61,523 bases of DNA from UMGS1781 sp964389545 (GTDB lineage: Bacteria > Bacillota > Clostridia > TANB77 > CAG-508). Both the position numbers and the translations under genes were made by a program. Below the pieces are notes generated by a model that was given only the letters and a program-made list of their open reading frames with translations, ran no database searches and was not told where the DNA came from. This document shows positions 36,652 through 45,578 of this stretch, piece by piece; position 1 is the stretch's first letter, and every line of letters starts with the position of its first letter. The stretch spans positions 1 to 61,523 of the forward strand of contig CAYMDN010000004.1 of assembly GCA_964389545.1 (NCBI GenBank), in the 5' to 3' direction.

Positions 36652-37364
36652 TTAATCTTGTGCAATATGTTGTTCCATGATTTCCATATGCATTTTCATC
36701 TCGCCACCAATGAGATCATCAATGCAATCTGGATCATCACCTTCAATCCATATTACAATAGTACACTTATCTACCTCCCCTGATTCAATACCAAGTCTAT
36801 TTTCGACCGCTATTTTTTCAGCTGAGAAAAATTCTTTTGTACCTATCTCGGGTTCATTAGTTGTACTGTTTAATTTTGCATATACTGTCTTTTCATCATT
36901 TAAAAATATCATTACTCGCAGAGCTTCATCAACATTTTTAATAACATCATCTAGAATAAGCTCATACCAATAATTCATTTTTTCATCACTTGTATTTTCT
37001 ATGTAGAAGGTATATGCTATATAACTATAGCCATTATGTCCTCCTTCTGCTTCATTATGAATATTCTTTGGTATCCAGTCCTGAGATATGTTAGTAAAAT
37101 AATCAATTTGTTCTGCTTCTAATTTGTGTTTAGGATCTCGTTCATCAGCATGTTCATAAATTATAAGTCCTGCTGTTGGGTCACCCGCACTTGCTAATAC
37201 AATTGTAAACTTACCAGCATCATACATTATTCTTAATAAGTAATAAATTACAATTAAAAATACTGACATAATTACTAGGATGCGTCTTACTTGTATTATT
37301 CTAAGGGGTTTCTTGAGACTGTTGTTATTTAATTGCTTTTCACTTTTGTTTTTTTTTTTAACAT
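36652..37364 (-). CDS. Secreted fibre-like protein with a poly-A interrupted start
   Basis: From 37269 the frame encodes SVFLIVIYYLLRIMYDAG, a membrane segment, then a beta-rich mature part ending WIEGDDPDCIDDLIGGE, related to the 35540 product. The frame is open upstream through the basic head QLNNNSLKKPLRIIQVRR, as expected for a SipW-type leader. The only ATG (37364) is out of frame by one base because an 11-A run follows it (ATG TT + A11). A 12-A tract would restore a full leader MLKKKKNKSEKQL. This may be polymerase or replication slippage (on/off switching) or a sequence error. Confidence 0.6.
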
Positions 37365-37502
37365 GTGACTAAATCTCAACTCCTAAATCATTTTAGACGA
37401 TTGAAAACAATATATATCCTTTTCATGTATATATATTACCATATGTTTATAACGAATACAATTACAGAAACATTGCTTTTTTGTTGCATTAGTTTCCATT
37501 TT

Positions 37503-37603
37503 GTAATATTTTGGTTTTTATTGTTATTTTGATGAAACATTGTAATATTTTTGTAATTTTCGCGTAATATTTCGGTGTGTTATTTGACTTTTTTGTAATA
37601 TTT
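37503..37603. promoter_or_regulatory. Four copies of GTAATATTT in a divergent intergenic region
   Basis: GTAATATTT occurs at 37503, 37542, 37564 and 37595, all in the same direction. GAAACATTG also occurs twice (37467, 37534). The region (37365-37661) separates two divergent SipW-substrate genes; the repeats could be operator sites. In such AT-rich DNA chance is possible, but four exact 9-mers in 100 bases is striking. Confidence 0.4.
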
Positions 37604-37661
37604 TTTTGTTTTATTGTTTTTTGAATATATATATGTTATTTATTATATATATGGAGGTATT

Positions 37662-38381
37662 ATGGAGAATTTAAATCATAAAAAAGCCCTTTTAGTCCTC
37701 CTACTCGTATGGCTTGTTGTTACTTTTGCTTTAATTAGAGCTACATATGCAAAGTACATTACAAGTTTAGGAGCTAATGCTGATATTACACTTTCTTCAT
37801 GGAAACTCTCTGTAAATGATATAGATATTTTAGAACAAAAAGAATTTACAGAAAACTTTAAATTAGTATTTCCAGAATCTGAATATTCTGTTGAAGGAGT
37901 TATAGTTCCAGGTGCAATTGGTTATTTTGATATTGATGTCGACTCAACTGGTACTAATGTCCCATTTAGAACAACTATAAAATCAGAAATTACAATTAGT
38001 GAAAAAGTCGATATGAATTTTATAGTTACAGATTATTCTATTAATGGTTCTGATGAAAAAAACTTAATTACTAATCCTTATGATGGTTTGACTGAAGCAC
38101 CTTCTGCTCCTTTACCTTTTACAATAACAAATATTGTAAAAAAGGATGATACTTATACATCTTATAGAGTATATTTAACTTGGATTGATAGATCTGCAGA
38201 GGAAGGTAATGCAAGTTTAGGTTATATTGGTGATATGCTTAATTTAAAAGTTACAGTTACATTTGAACAAATTGTTTTAGATGAAGACACTTCAAACACA
38301 GAAGAAAATGTTATTATAACAGATGAGGGCTCAGAAAATTCGAGTACAGAGGAAAACACTATTGATAATATAACAGACTAA
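37662..38381 (+). CDS. SipW-dependent secreted protein, 239 residues
   Basis: ATG at 37662 behind GGAGGT. Leader MENLNHKKALLVLLLVWLVV followed by LIRATYAKYITS, the ATYAKY form of the SipW-type signal. The mature part has VVPGAIGYFDIDVDSTGT and an LTWIDRS segment, closely similar in layout to the product of 45579 (IAPGSVGYFDVVIDATET, IAWENDDSDE). Acidic S/T/E/N-rich tail. One of only two plus-strand cargo genes. Confidence 0.75.
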   Translation: MENLNHKKALLVLLLVWLVVTFALIRATYAKYITSLGANADITLSSWKLSVNDIDILEQKEFTENFKLVFPESEYSVEGVIVPGAIGYFDIDVDSTGTNVPFRTTIKSEITISEKVDMNFIVTDYSINGSDEKNLITNPYDGLTEAPSAPLPFTITNIVKKDDTYTSYRVYLTWIDRSAEEGNASLGYIGDMLNLKVTVTFEQIVLDEDTSNTEENVIITDEGSENSSTEENTIDNITD

Positions 38382-38382
38382 A

Positions 38383-38419
38383 AAAAATCGCTTCAATTAT
38401 TCTATTGAAGTGATTTTTT
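38383..38419. terminator. Bidirectional terminator
   Basis: AAAAATCGCTTCAAT pairs (one G-T) with ATTGAAGTGATTTTTTT between convergent genes. Confidence 0.8.
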
Positions 38420-39060
38420 TAGTCTTTTTTCTGTGATGCAGTAAGTTTAATTATTGCATTAATTGCACTCATATCTGGATGTTCTTGATAAAATTCATAA
38501 CTTTTCGTTCCATATTCTGTATCTGTTGCATCTTCTCCTTCATAATCCCAATTGAAAGTTATTTCTATTGTTCCAGTTTCATTAGGTGCTAGTTCTACTT
38601 TTGGAATAGTTACCTCCAGTTTAAAAGGATAGTTATTATTTAGTCTTTCTACCATTTCTACATGCTTTATTACGGTTTTCCCAGATCCCAAAGCTTCTAT
38701 ATTTTGTTCATTAGTAAATTCATCGTTAATTGCAAATTCGTGGTCTAATATTCTAATTGTAGCATATTTATAGCTTAAAACTGCTGTTTTATCCCCTAAG
38801 TTTCTAACTGTTAGAACTCTTTTTTCTTCTTTCATTCCTGGATATGCTGCATCAATATTAAATTCAAGTTCTTTATCTATTGTTTCTTTATCAAACTCAA
38901 AACTAACATTCCACGACTCAACATGTGCTTGTATGTTTGTGGTAACTTGTGTTACATATAAGAACCATGCATAAGCATTAAATATTAATGTTATTGAAAG
39001 CATAAAAACTGTTCGTAACTTAAGTTTCCTTAGCTTTCTCCTTTCTCCTCTTTTTTTCAT
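38419..39060 (-). CDS. SipW-dependent secreted protein, 213 residues
   Basis: Very basic head KKRGERRKLRKLKLR, membrane segment VFMLSITLIFNAYAWFLYV with the AYAWF signal, then VESWNVSFEFD and a beta-sandwich with AAYPGMKEEKRVLTVRNLGD and LAPNETGTIEITFNWDYEG, the classic layout of TasA/camelysin-like domains. Located 26 bases after a SipW-type peptidase gene, which is the usual peptidase-substrate pairing. Confidence 0.75.
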   Translation of the reverse strand: MKKRGERRKLRKLKLRTVFMLSITLIFNAYAWFLYVTQVTTNIQAHVESWNVSFEFDKETIDKELEFNIDAAYPGMKEEKRVLTVRNLGDKTAVLSYKYATIRILDHEFAINDEFTNEQNIEALGSGKTVIKHVEMVERLNNNYPFKLEVTIPKVELAPNETGTIEITFNWDYEGEDATDTEYGTKSYEFYQEHPDMSAINAIIKLTASQKKD

Positions 39061-39086
39061 CTTAGTATCCCTCTCAATATTTTTTA

Positions 39087-39692
39087 TTATCTTCTGCGTC
39101 TTGATCTTCTATTTCTTCTTCTATTTGATCTACTGCTGTTCTCTCCATCTTTTTCGTCAAATTCTTCTTCTATTTCTTTTTTGTCTTCTCTAAATGCTCT
39201 AATTTCTGAAAAGAAAATTATTGCTATTGGAATAAATATTAAAAAGAACATTCCAAATGAGTTATTTATAATTCCATTTAACCATGACATTATCCTTAAC
39301 TTTGACTTTACAACTCCATATATTTGATCTTGTCCAACTAATGGATCTTCCTTTGGATTTGCAATACCTTGTGTATGAAAGTTTAATCCTCCATCTTCTG
39401 CATTTTCAATTCCTATAACCCTGTGAGTTACAAACTTTCCTGCATAGGTATCTACTTTTCCTAAATATGTAACATCATCTCCGACCTGAATATCTGATTT
39501 ATCCTTTTCTGTACATAGTATTACGTCTCCAACCATATATTCAGGTACCATACTTTCTGTAACTATGGTGAATATCCTTATTCCACCTATTGTTTTTTCG
39601 TTATTTGTAACTTTTTGTATAACAACTATTGCTACAAACAGCAATATTATTACTACTATAATTCCTTTTAAGATTTTAAAAACTGTTTTCAT
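39087..39692 (-). CDS. SipW-type signal peptidase I, 201 residues
   Basis: Membrane segment ILKGIIVVIILLFVAIVVI at the N-terminus. Catalytic serine in IVTESMVPEYMVGD and histidine in AGKFVTHRVIGIE, the Ser-His dyad that marks SipW-type enzymes. Then QDQIYGVVKSKL and a second membrane segment FGMFFLIFIPIAIIFFSEI, with a basic, Arg-rich tail. Acts on the outer face of the membrane. Expected substrates are the neighbouring TYAWF-type leaders. Confidence 0.88.
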   Translation of the reverse strand: MKTVFKILKGIIVVIILLFVAIVVIQKVTNNEKTIGGIRIFTIVTESMVPEYMVGDVILCTEKDKSDIQVGDDVTYLGKVDTYAGKFVTHRVIGIENAEDGGLNFHTQGIANPKEDPLVGQDQIYGVVKSKLRIMSWLNGIINNSFGMFFLIFIPIAIIFFSEIRAFREDKKEIEEEFDEKDGENSSRSNRRRNRRSRRRR

Positions 39693-39712
39693 ACTTTCTT
39701 CCTTTGCTATCG

Positions 39713-40813
39713 CTAAAATTTAATATTGTTAACTTGTGATAAATATTTATCAAGATATTTTCTAAATATTTTCTCAATATCTTTTTTAGATGAGAATTTA
39801 ACTTTTTTAACATAGTCGAATTGTCTTCCTAGTTTATCTAATAATTGTTGTAATGTCATATCTGGGTTTAATTCTATAATTTTATCTAATAAGTCGTTTG
39901 TCATTCTTTCTTTTGTTTTGTCTATGTCTTCCTTAGAATCTTTTTTTGACAAAGTGTCTATTGTTAAATAGTCTAATAAAAATGTTTCATCTACATATTT
40001 TTTTATACGTGCTTCTGTGTAATAATCTTTCTTTTCATCTATTGCATCACCTTTTATAAGCATATGAATATGTATATAATCCCATAATTTCATTGCATAT
40101 TGAAAGTCTGTGTTCTTTAAAATTACGTTTGTCTTTTTTATTGGGTTTGTAACGTGTGGGACTCCTTCATTTTCTAATGCTTTATACATTTCTGTAAATT
40201 GTAATCCTCTTACATTTTTGTTTAGTGTATCTATTCTTTGCTCATAGTGAGGGTCCTTATTTAAGGGTACATCTAACATTGTTTGTAGTGTTATTGTTGC
40301 ATTAATATTTTCATCTCCAAGTTTTGTTTTGCCAACATAACTAAATGATTTATTGTCTACCAATCTTGGATCTTCTTTTGCTATATTGGATTTTTGTTTT
40401 ATAAACTGCAACATATAAAATATTAATGTATATATAAATCTATTTTCATATGTGTTAAATGTTTCTTCTTTAAATACATTTAGTATTTTTGATGGGATGA
40501 TATCTCCATTTTCATCTATATCTTGTACTAGGTTTGTGTGTTTTGCTAAGTGCTTTATGCTTTCTACCCCTGTTTTTTTACTTGCTTCTATTTTTACTAT
40601 TTCTTCTTCTGTTGTAATGAATTTTTTGGGGTTTCTGCATATTTTTTCTAGATGTTCCATTGTTTCTTCGAAGATGTCTAACCAATCTTCATCAAAGTAA
40701 TCTTTGTGATATTCTGTTTTTACTCTCATTTTAGAATTTGTTTTGTCGAAGAATGTATCAACAGATTTTTCATCCACATTGTATACTAAGTCTGGTGCTT
40801 CTAATTCTCTCAT
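39713..40813 (-). CDS. DUF2357 (McrC N-terminal-like) protein without nuclease domain
   Basis: 366 residues. ETFNTYENRFIYTLIFYMLQF (~114-134) is the DUF2357 signature, otherwise found with McrB-like ATPases and in McrC-type proteins ahead of a PD-(D/E)xK nuclease. After it there are only helical, charged regions, ending SQVNNIKF; I see no D...ExK motif, so nuclease activity is unlikely. It follows the McrB-like gene by 31 bases. Predicted regulatory or adaptor partner of that ATPase. Confidence 0.7.
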   Translation of the reverse strand: MRELEAPDLVYNVDEKSVDTFFDKTNSKMRVKTEYHKDYFDEDWLDIFEETMEHLEKICRNPKKFITTEEEIVKIEASKKTGVESIKHLAKHTNLVQDIDENGDIIPSKILNVFKEETFNTYENRFIYTLIFYMLQFIKQKSNIAKEDPRLVDNKSFSYVGKTKLGDENINATITLQTMLDVPLNKDPHYEQRIDTLNKNVRGLQFTEMYKALENEGVPHVTNPIKKTNVILKNTDFQYAMKLWDYIHIHMLIKGDAIDEKKDYYTEARIKKYVDETFLLDYLTIDTLSKKDSKEDIDKTKERMTNDLLDKIIELNPDMTLQQLLDKLGRQFDYVKKVKFSSKKDIEKIFRKYLDKYLSQVNNIKF

Positions 40814-40844
40814 ATTATCTCCTTTTGTTATTTATTCACATCAA

Positions 40845-42401
40845 TTATGTCATTTTTCTTAGTCTTTCTAAGTATTCTATACATTCTGCCATTGCATTTT
40901 TTCCAAATGAGTCGTTTAAGAATTTTATGAATGGGTCTATTTCATCTTTTATGAAAGCTATGTTTAATTGCTCGAATTTTCTGAATATTTTTTTAGCTAT
41001 GAAGTAATCTACTCCTTCTATTTCTGTTCCACCACATGCAACATATACTGGTACGAATTTCTTCATGTGAGAAACAATACGATTACCAAATGCTATACGG
41101 AAGTGAGCTATTACATAGTCATCCATTTTTTCTATTTTGTCTAGTGTTTCTTTTGATACTGGATATGTTTCCATTGCTGTTGAATATAGCCTATCTATAT
41201 ATGTATAGTTTATATTCATTGATTCTACTTCTTCTGGTTTGAATGCCTTTCCTTTATCGTTGATGTCTATAGGCATTGCTCTATCGTAAACCTTATCTGT
41301 AACGGCGAATGTAGAATCGTCGTTATTGATTGTTCCTATATACCACATATTTGGTGGTATTCTTAACTTACCATGCATTAATCTTTTTGGATCTGTTGGC
41401 CAACTATTTGGAACTATTTCTATTATCCATTCATCTTTGTTTGGCATTTCTAGAATAGACAACATTTCAGCAAAGTAGTACTCAACACGTGATAAGTTCA
41501 TCTCGTCTAGTATAAGCGTATATACATCATCTGTATAACCTGCTGTGTACATTTCTTGTAATATATCTGTTTCATTGAATTTCTTTGTGAATTCGTTGAA
41601 GTATCCAAAAAGGTCTGTTCTATCTCTCCATGATGGTTGTACTGATGCAACACATGAGTCTTGATTTAAAAATTTTCCCCAAGCGTATGCAAGAGATGTC
41701 TTACCTGTACCAGAGATACCTTGCAAGATAACTAATCTTGTTGAGGCTAAACCTGCGATAAATACTCTTATTAATTTTTCTTGATAGTATAATCCTAATT
41801 TTGATGCTGCAAAGTTTCTGAAGTTTGAGCATAGTTCTTGTAAATCGAATGTGTTGTTGTAGTTCTTTATCTTGTAGCTTGCATATTCTAAGTCGACCAA
41901 AGTAAGTTTTGAAAATCTTTGTCCGTCTCCTGCCTCTTCTTCTCCTTCTTGCCCTTCTGTTCTTTCATCATCCATGTCTAAGCCTGAACTAAGTGCTTTT
42001 TTGTTTGATTCGTCTGGCTTTAATCCTAATTGAGAAACTTTCATTGCAAGTATTTCATCTTTTTCTTTTGATAGTTTTAGTACTTGTCTATTTAGGGCGT
42101 CTACTTCATTAACAAGTTTATCATGCTCTGCTGCTGGCTTTCTTAATCTTGTATATTTCTTTATTATTAAGAACGCTAGTAGTAGTATTAATCCTAGGAA
42201 TATTCCTATTATTACTATTGACAATACTGCTAATATCCATTCTGGTCCATTAAAGTCTGCATAGAAATTATGAAATACATTCACATAATTTTTTATGTTA
42301 AATATTTGTCTTATTCCATTAATTATTCCAAAGAATATTTGTAAAATTCCTGAAACTAATTGGTTTAAAAATTCATATAAGAATCTAAAAAATGTATCCA
42401 T
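40845..42401 (-). CDS. Membrane-anchored McrB-like AAA+ ATPase
   Basis: 518 residues. Hydrophobic N-terminal segments, with a clear membrane span WILAVLSIVIIGIFLGLILL near residue 55, then a basic stop and a coiled coil. The AAA core has Walker A LQGISGTGKTSLA (~230), Walker B LILDEMNLSRVEYYFAEML (~294) and a sensor-type segment WYIGTINNDDSTFAVTDKVYDRA (~350). The DEMNLSRVEYYF form is typical of McrB relatives. McrB in restriction systems is soluble; a membrane anchor is unusual and, with secretion genes on both sides, suggests a role in membrane or export remodelling. It overlaps no gene but is 3 bases from the 337-residue gene upstream. Confidence 0.85.
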   Translation of the reverse strand: MDTFFRFLYEFLNQLVSGILQIFFGIINGIRQIFNIKNYVNVFHNFYADFNGPEWILAVLSIVIIGIFLGLILLLAFLIIKKYTRLRKPAAEHDKLVNEVDALNRQVLKLSKEKDEILAMKVSQLGLKPDESNKKALSSGLDMDDERTEGQEGEEEAGDGQRFSKLTLVDLEYASYKIKNYNNTFDLQELCSNFRNFAASKLGLYYQEKLIRVFIAGLASTRLVILQGISGTGKTSLAYAWGKFLNQDSCVASVQPSWRDRTDLFGYFNEFTKKFNETDILQEMYTAGYTDDVYTLILDEMNLSRVEYYFAEMLSILEMPNKDEWIIEIVPNSWPTDPKRLMHGKLRIPPNMWYIGTINNDDSTFAVTDKVYDRAMPIDINDKGKAFKPEEVESMNINYTYIDRLYSTAMETYPVSKETLDKIEKMDDYVIAHFRIAFGNRIVSHMKKFVPVYVACGGTEIEGVDYFIAKKIFRKFEQLNIAFIKDEIDPFIKFLNDSFGKNAMAECIEYLERLRKMT

Positions 42402-42404
42402 GTT

Positions 42405-43418
42405 TTATTCTCCATCCACTAATAAATTTTCTATATTTTTTTGATAATATTTAAAATTATCATATAACTTTGATTTTTTGTGTACTACTATGTAATCGAA
42501 TATTTCCAGTTTTTTTAGTTCATCTGGGGTTACTACAAATGTGTCATCTAAATCTATTATAAATCTAAAGCCTCTTTGCATGAATTCGTGTATTGCTGTT
42601 TTATTTGTTGTAAAGTCTTTAAAGCTAATTTTGATTTTAACTCTTTCTTGTATTACTGGGTTTTCTATTATATTCATTAATTGTTCAATTTTTTGGCTTT
42701 TTTCAAGCATTGTTATTGGTAAGTCTACTATGTATTGTGAATCAAAATTTCCGGTTTGTATTGTTCTGATATTTAGTATTGTTAGTAGTACAAATTCTAC
42801 CATAATCCTGTCTTCGTAGATAACTCCCGAATCGTATACTTCCATGGTTGCTTGTTTACTGAATAAATAAGGTATTTCAAATTTATATTTAAGATTAACT
42901 TCGAATATATCCTTTTGACCTGCAAATCTGTTTAGTGCTACCTTAAAGTCTTCTGATGCATATTTTTTTAGGTAGCCTTCCTTAGCTTCTCTGTATGTTT
43001 TAATCATTTTTGTTATTCTTTCTTTGTGTCCTGGGATTCTTTTTAGTTCATAGGTTTCTGTTCTTGCTTTACATATTTGGTCTGCTAAGTCTTTTTCTTC
43101 AATTTTTAATGGTCTTACAAAGTCTATATATAAAATGTACTGATATAAATCTAACATAGAATCTAAAATCTTGTGGTCTTCTTCTTCTGCGTTATATTTA
43201 AGGTCTTCGTTTTTTTCTGTTAAGGCTGAATATACTCTTCTGTAAAATACTCTTTGCTTTTCATCGACATCGTAGTTGTAATATCTTGCATCCATATAGG
43301 TTGTTAGATATTCTTCTGCAGCTTCTTGTATAAGCTTGTCTCTGAAAATTTCTTTAACAAAGTTTGCTAAAAACTTTTGTGTATATTCTAAATATTCAGT
43401 CATTATATTAGCTATCAT
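42405..43418 (-). CDS. 337-residue unknown partner of the McrB-like cassette
   Basis: Soluble protein. The N-terminal 150 residues are helical (EYTQKFLANFVKEIFRDKLI). The C-terminal part alternates beta and helix: RVKIKISFKDFTTNKTAIHEFMQRGFRFIIDLDDTFVVT, loosely like a degenerate TIM-barrel edge. No catalytic motif recognised. It is the first gene of the compact three-gene cassette 43418-39713, with tight spacing to the ATPase. I cannot assign a function. Confidence 0.6.
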   Translation of the reverse strand: MIANIMTEYLEYTQKFLANFVKEIFRDKLIQEAAEEYLTTYMDARYYNYDVDEKQRVFYRRVYSALTEKNEDLKYNAEEEDHKILDSMLDLYQYILYIDFVRPLKIEEKDLADQICKARTETYELKRIPGHKERITKMIKTYREAKEGYLKKYASEDFKVALNRFAGQKDIFEVNLKYKFEIPYLFSKQATMEVYDSGVIYEDRIMVEFVLLTILNIRTIQTGNFDSQYIVDLPITMLEKSQKIEQLMNIIENPVIQERVKIKISFKDFTTNKTAIHEFMQRGFRFIIDLDDTFVVTPDELKKLEIFDYIVVHKKSKLYDNFKYYQKNIENLLVDGE

Positions 43419-43440
43419 TTGCTTATTACCTCTTTCTTTG

Positions 43441-44298
43441 TTAGTATGTTAGTGTAACTACTGATTCTTTGTCTCCTCCCATTTCGTATGAATAATCCAT
43501 ACTTGGGTCCACTTTGTAAAATCTAACTTTGTATGTTTCTAATGGTTTTATCTCTGATGTTGCTTTGTATACATATTGATAATTGTTTATTTCTTCTGTT
43601 TCTATATTTTTAGCTTTTATTACAAAATTATCTGTCATATCAATTAAAACTTTCTTTGGGTCAAACTCTAATGTTACATTTTGCTTATCTACTAAAGAAT
43701 TTGTAATAATTACTTCTATATATGGGTTGTCTTCTGAATCGGCAATTTCGTATCCAACACCTGCTACACCAACTCCAACTATTAGTCTTCCGCTAAGTAT
43801 TTCTACATATGGTGATGTTGAAGTTACTTCTACATCTACCCATGCTGTTTCTCCATATGCTAGTCCTTTTCCTGTTGCTGGATTTACGGCTATTGTAAAG
43901 TAGTCTTCGTTTATACCACTGTTTGCACTACCTACTATTGTTCCTGAATCTTTACTTAGTGTACATTCTATATTTTTAGAAGATGATATTTTAACTTTAT
44001 AATCAATGTCCACTTCTGCAAACACCGCGTCATTTTTCTTTGAGTTTAGATTTATTGTGATTACATATGTTTCTGCTCCTGACCAGTTGTTCTTGATTTC
44101 AAACTCTGTTGGTTCAACTGCTAATTTATCACAATTGAAATAAAATCCTTTTGATGAGAAGTAGTATGAGCGAATTGCGTTGTATATGTATCTACTCAAA
44201 CTGAATCTAACCTGCAAAAAGATTAGTAGAACAATTGCAAATAAAGCAATTATTAATATTAACTTCTTTTTGTTTCTTTTTGTTTTCCTTCTTTGCAT
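43441..44298 (-). CDS. Secreted fibre-like protein, 285 residues
   Basis: Basic head MQRRKTKRNKKK, membrane segment LILIIALFAIVLLIFLQVRF and SLSRYIYN. The mature domain is beta-rich with NNWSGAETYVITINLNSKK, AYGETAWVDVEVTSTSPY and VGVGVAG, a sandwich pattern. The TYAWF box is replaced by FSLSRY, so dependence on a SipW-type peptidase is likely but less certain. Part of the run 46887-43441. Confidence 0.65.
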   Translation of the reverse strand: MQRRKTKRNKKKLILIIALFAIVLLIFLQVRFSLSRYIYNAIRSYYFSSKGFYFNCDKLAVEPTEFEIKNNWSGAETYVITINLNSKKNDAVFAEVDIDYKVKISSSKNIECTLSKDSGTIVGSANSGINEDYFTIAVNPATGKGLAYGETAWVDVEVTSTSPYVEILSGRLIVGVGVAGVGYEIADSEDNPYIEVIITNSLVDKQNVTLEFDPKKVLIDMTDNFVIKAKNIETEEINNYQYVYKATSEIKPLETYKVRFYKVDPSMDYSYEMGGDKESVVTLTY

Positions 44299-44314
44299 TT
44301 GTTCTCCTTTTTAA

Positions 44315-44878
44315 TTAAATAATTTGTTTTGCATCTACTGTTAATTCAATTGTTTCTAAAATGTTTTGATATTTTGATTCGTTATATTCTTCTGGAAGGG
44401 CAATTTCTATTTTGTAAACATTTTCTTCTTTATTTTCTATTCCAAATTGTTCTTCTTGGAAATTTATTATTCTATAGTATACTCCATTTTCGTCTTTTGT
44501 TATTTTATTTTCTATTATTCCAGCTGATTCTTCACCGTTTTTGTATAGTTTGTATTTTAATGGTAAGTTTGTTGTTGTTCTTATTGCAATTGTGTATTTC
44601 ATTGCTGTTTCGCTTGTTCTTGTTCCATCGTTATTTGCGACAGAAAAGGTGTAATCCTGTTGCCATCCTGGTTGTATATCTCGTAGAACTACATTTTCAG
44701 ACATTGTTTTTTCTTCTAGTATATAAAAGGCAACATCAACTTCTGCTGCTGATTTTCCTGCTGAACTGAATCTTGAAAACGTTTTGTTTATAACAAGTAC
44801 AAACAACACCAGAACTATCAGTAGTAGTATTTTCTTACTATATTCCTTTCTTTTCTTTCTTCTATTACTTCTGTTCAA
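44315..44878 (-). CDS. SipW-dependent secreted protein, 187 residues
   Basis: Basic head NRSNRRKKRKEYSKK, membrane segment ILLLIVLVLFVLVINKTFSRF, then SSAGKSAAEVDVAFYILEE as the mature start, a SipW-type cleavage context. The body has LRDIQPGWQQDYTFSVANNDG and SETAMKYTIAIRTTTNLPLKY, a beta-sandwich subunit pattern of TasA-like proteins. It overlaps the upstream signal peptidase gene by 14 bases, a direct enzyme-substrate coupling. Confidence 0.75.
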   Translation of the reverse strand: MNRSNRRKKRKEYSKKILLLIVLVLFVLVINKTFSRFSSAGKSAAEVDVAFYILEEKTMSENVVLRDIQPGWQQDYTFSVANNDGTRTSETAMKYTIAIRTTTNLPLKYKLYKNGEESAGIIENKITKDENGVYYRIINFQEEQFGIENKEENVYKIEIALPEEYNESKYQNILETIELTVDAKQII

Positions 44879-45548
44879 TGTTTTCTCCTTCTCTGAACAT
44901 TTTGTGTCTTTTATGTCTTCTTTTTTCTTTTGGATTTTTTTCCTTTTTTACTTTTTCTTTCTTTATTTTTTCTATTTTTGTTTTTTTCTCTTTTTTAGTT
45001 TTGAGTTCTTCTATTTCATTCTGTTCAGTTTTGTTTTCATTATTATTTGGGTCTTTTTTATCTTTTCCATGTGATAAAATACTTCCTATTAGTATTAATG
45101 TAACAAAGATTGATGCTAGCACTTTTGGTTCTGTAAATACTTTGAACCATATTCCTAAGTGTGTAAATGTTTTAACCACTTTTCCTATTACGCTATCTCT
45201 GGTTGTTGTTTTATCTTCTGCATTGTTTGCATCTCCTTTTGCTATTATTTCATCTCCGTTTATTTCTTTTACTCTGTGTGTTATTAATTCTTTGTCACTT
45301 TTATAGGTTATTATATCGTTTACTTCTATGTCTGTATCTAGTTTTACTAAAACAACATCATAAACATCAAGTGTATCTTTCATACTTCCTGTTGATATTT
45401 CTAATAGTGTGTATCCAAAAAAGTTCGCATAATCTTTATTGAATACTTTTAATTGTATAAAGTTATATGCGAGCACTATTGCTAGTAGTGCTACTATAAC
45501 TATAAATATATTTAATATAATATGTAAGATTTTTTCTACTATCTTCAT
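44865..45548 (-). CDS. SipW-type signal peptidase I, 227 residues
   Basis: Membrane segment near the N-terminus (IFIVIVALLAIVLAYNFI), then LLEISTGSMKDTLDVYDVV with catalytic Ser and KELITHRVKEING with catalytic His. IIAKGDANNAED matches the conserved GDANN box. A second membrane segment (VLASIFVTLILIGSIL) and a long K/E-rich cytoplasmic tail follow. Sits between two substrate genes. Confidence 0.88.
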   Translation of the reverse strand: MKIVEKILHIILNIFIVIVALLAIVLAYNFIQLKVFNKDYANFFGYTLLEISTGSMKDTLDVYDVVLVKLDTDIEVNDIITYKSDKELITHRVKEINGDEIIAKGDANNAEDKTTTRDSVIGKVVKTFTHLGIWFKVFTEPKVLASIFVTLILIGSILSHGKDKKDPNNNENKTEQNEIEELKTKKEKKTKIEKIKKEKVKKEKNPKEKRRHKRHKMFREGENIEQK

Positions 45549-45578
45549 TTATATCCTTTCATTCATTGTAGTAGTTTT

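Noticed and set aside
39713..42401. A standard McrBC restriction system
   Set aside because: The ATPase is membrane anchored and the DUF2357 partner has no visible nuclease motif; the context is secretion.
44784..45306. Plus-strand F/L/S-rich frames opposite the signal peptidase
   Set aside because: Shadows of the K/E-rich coding sequence on the minus strand.
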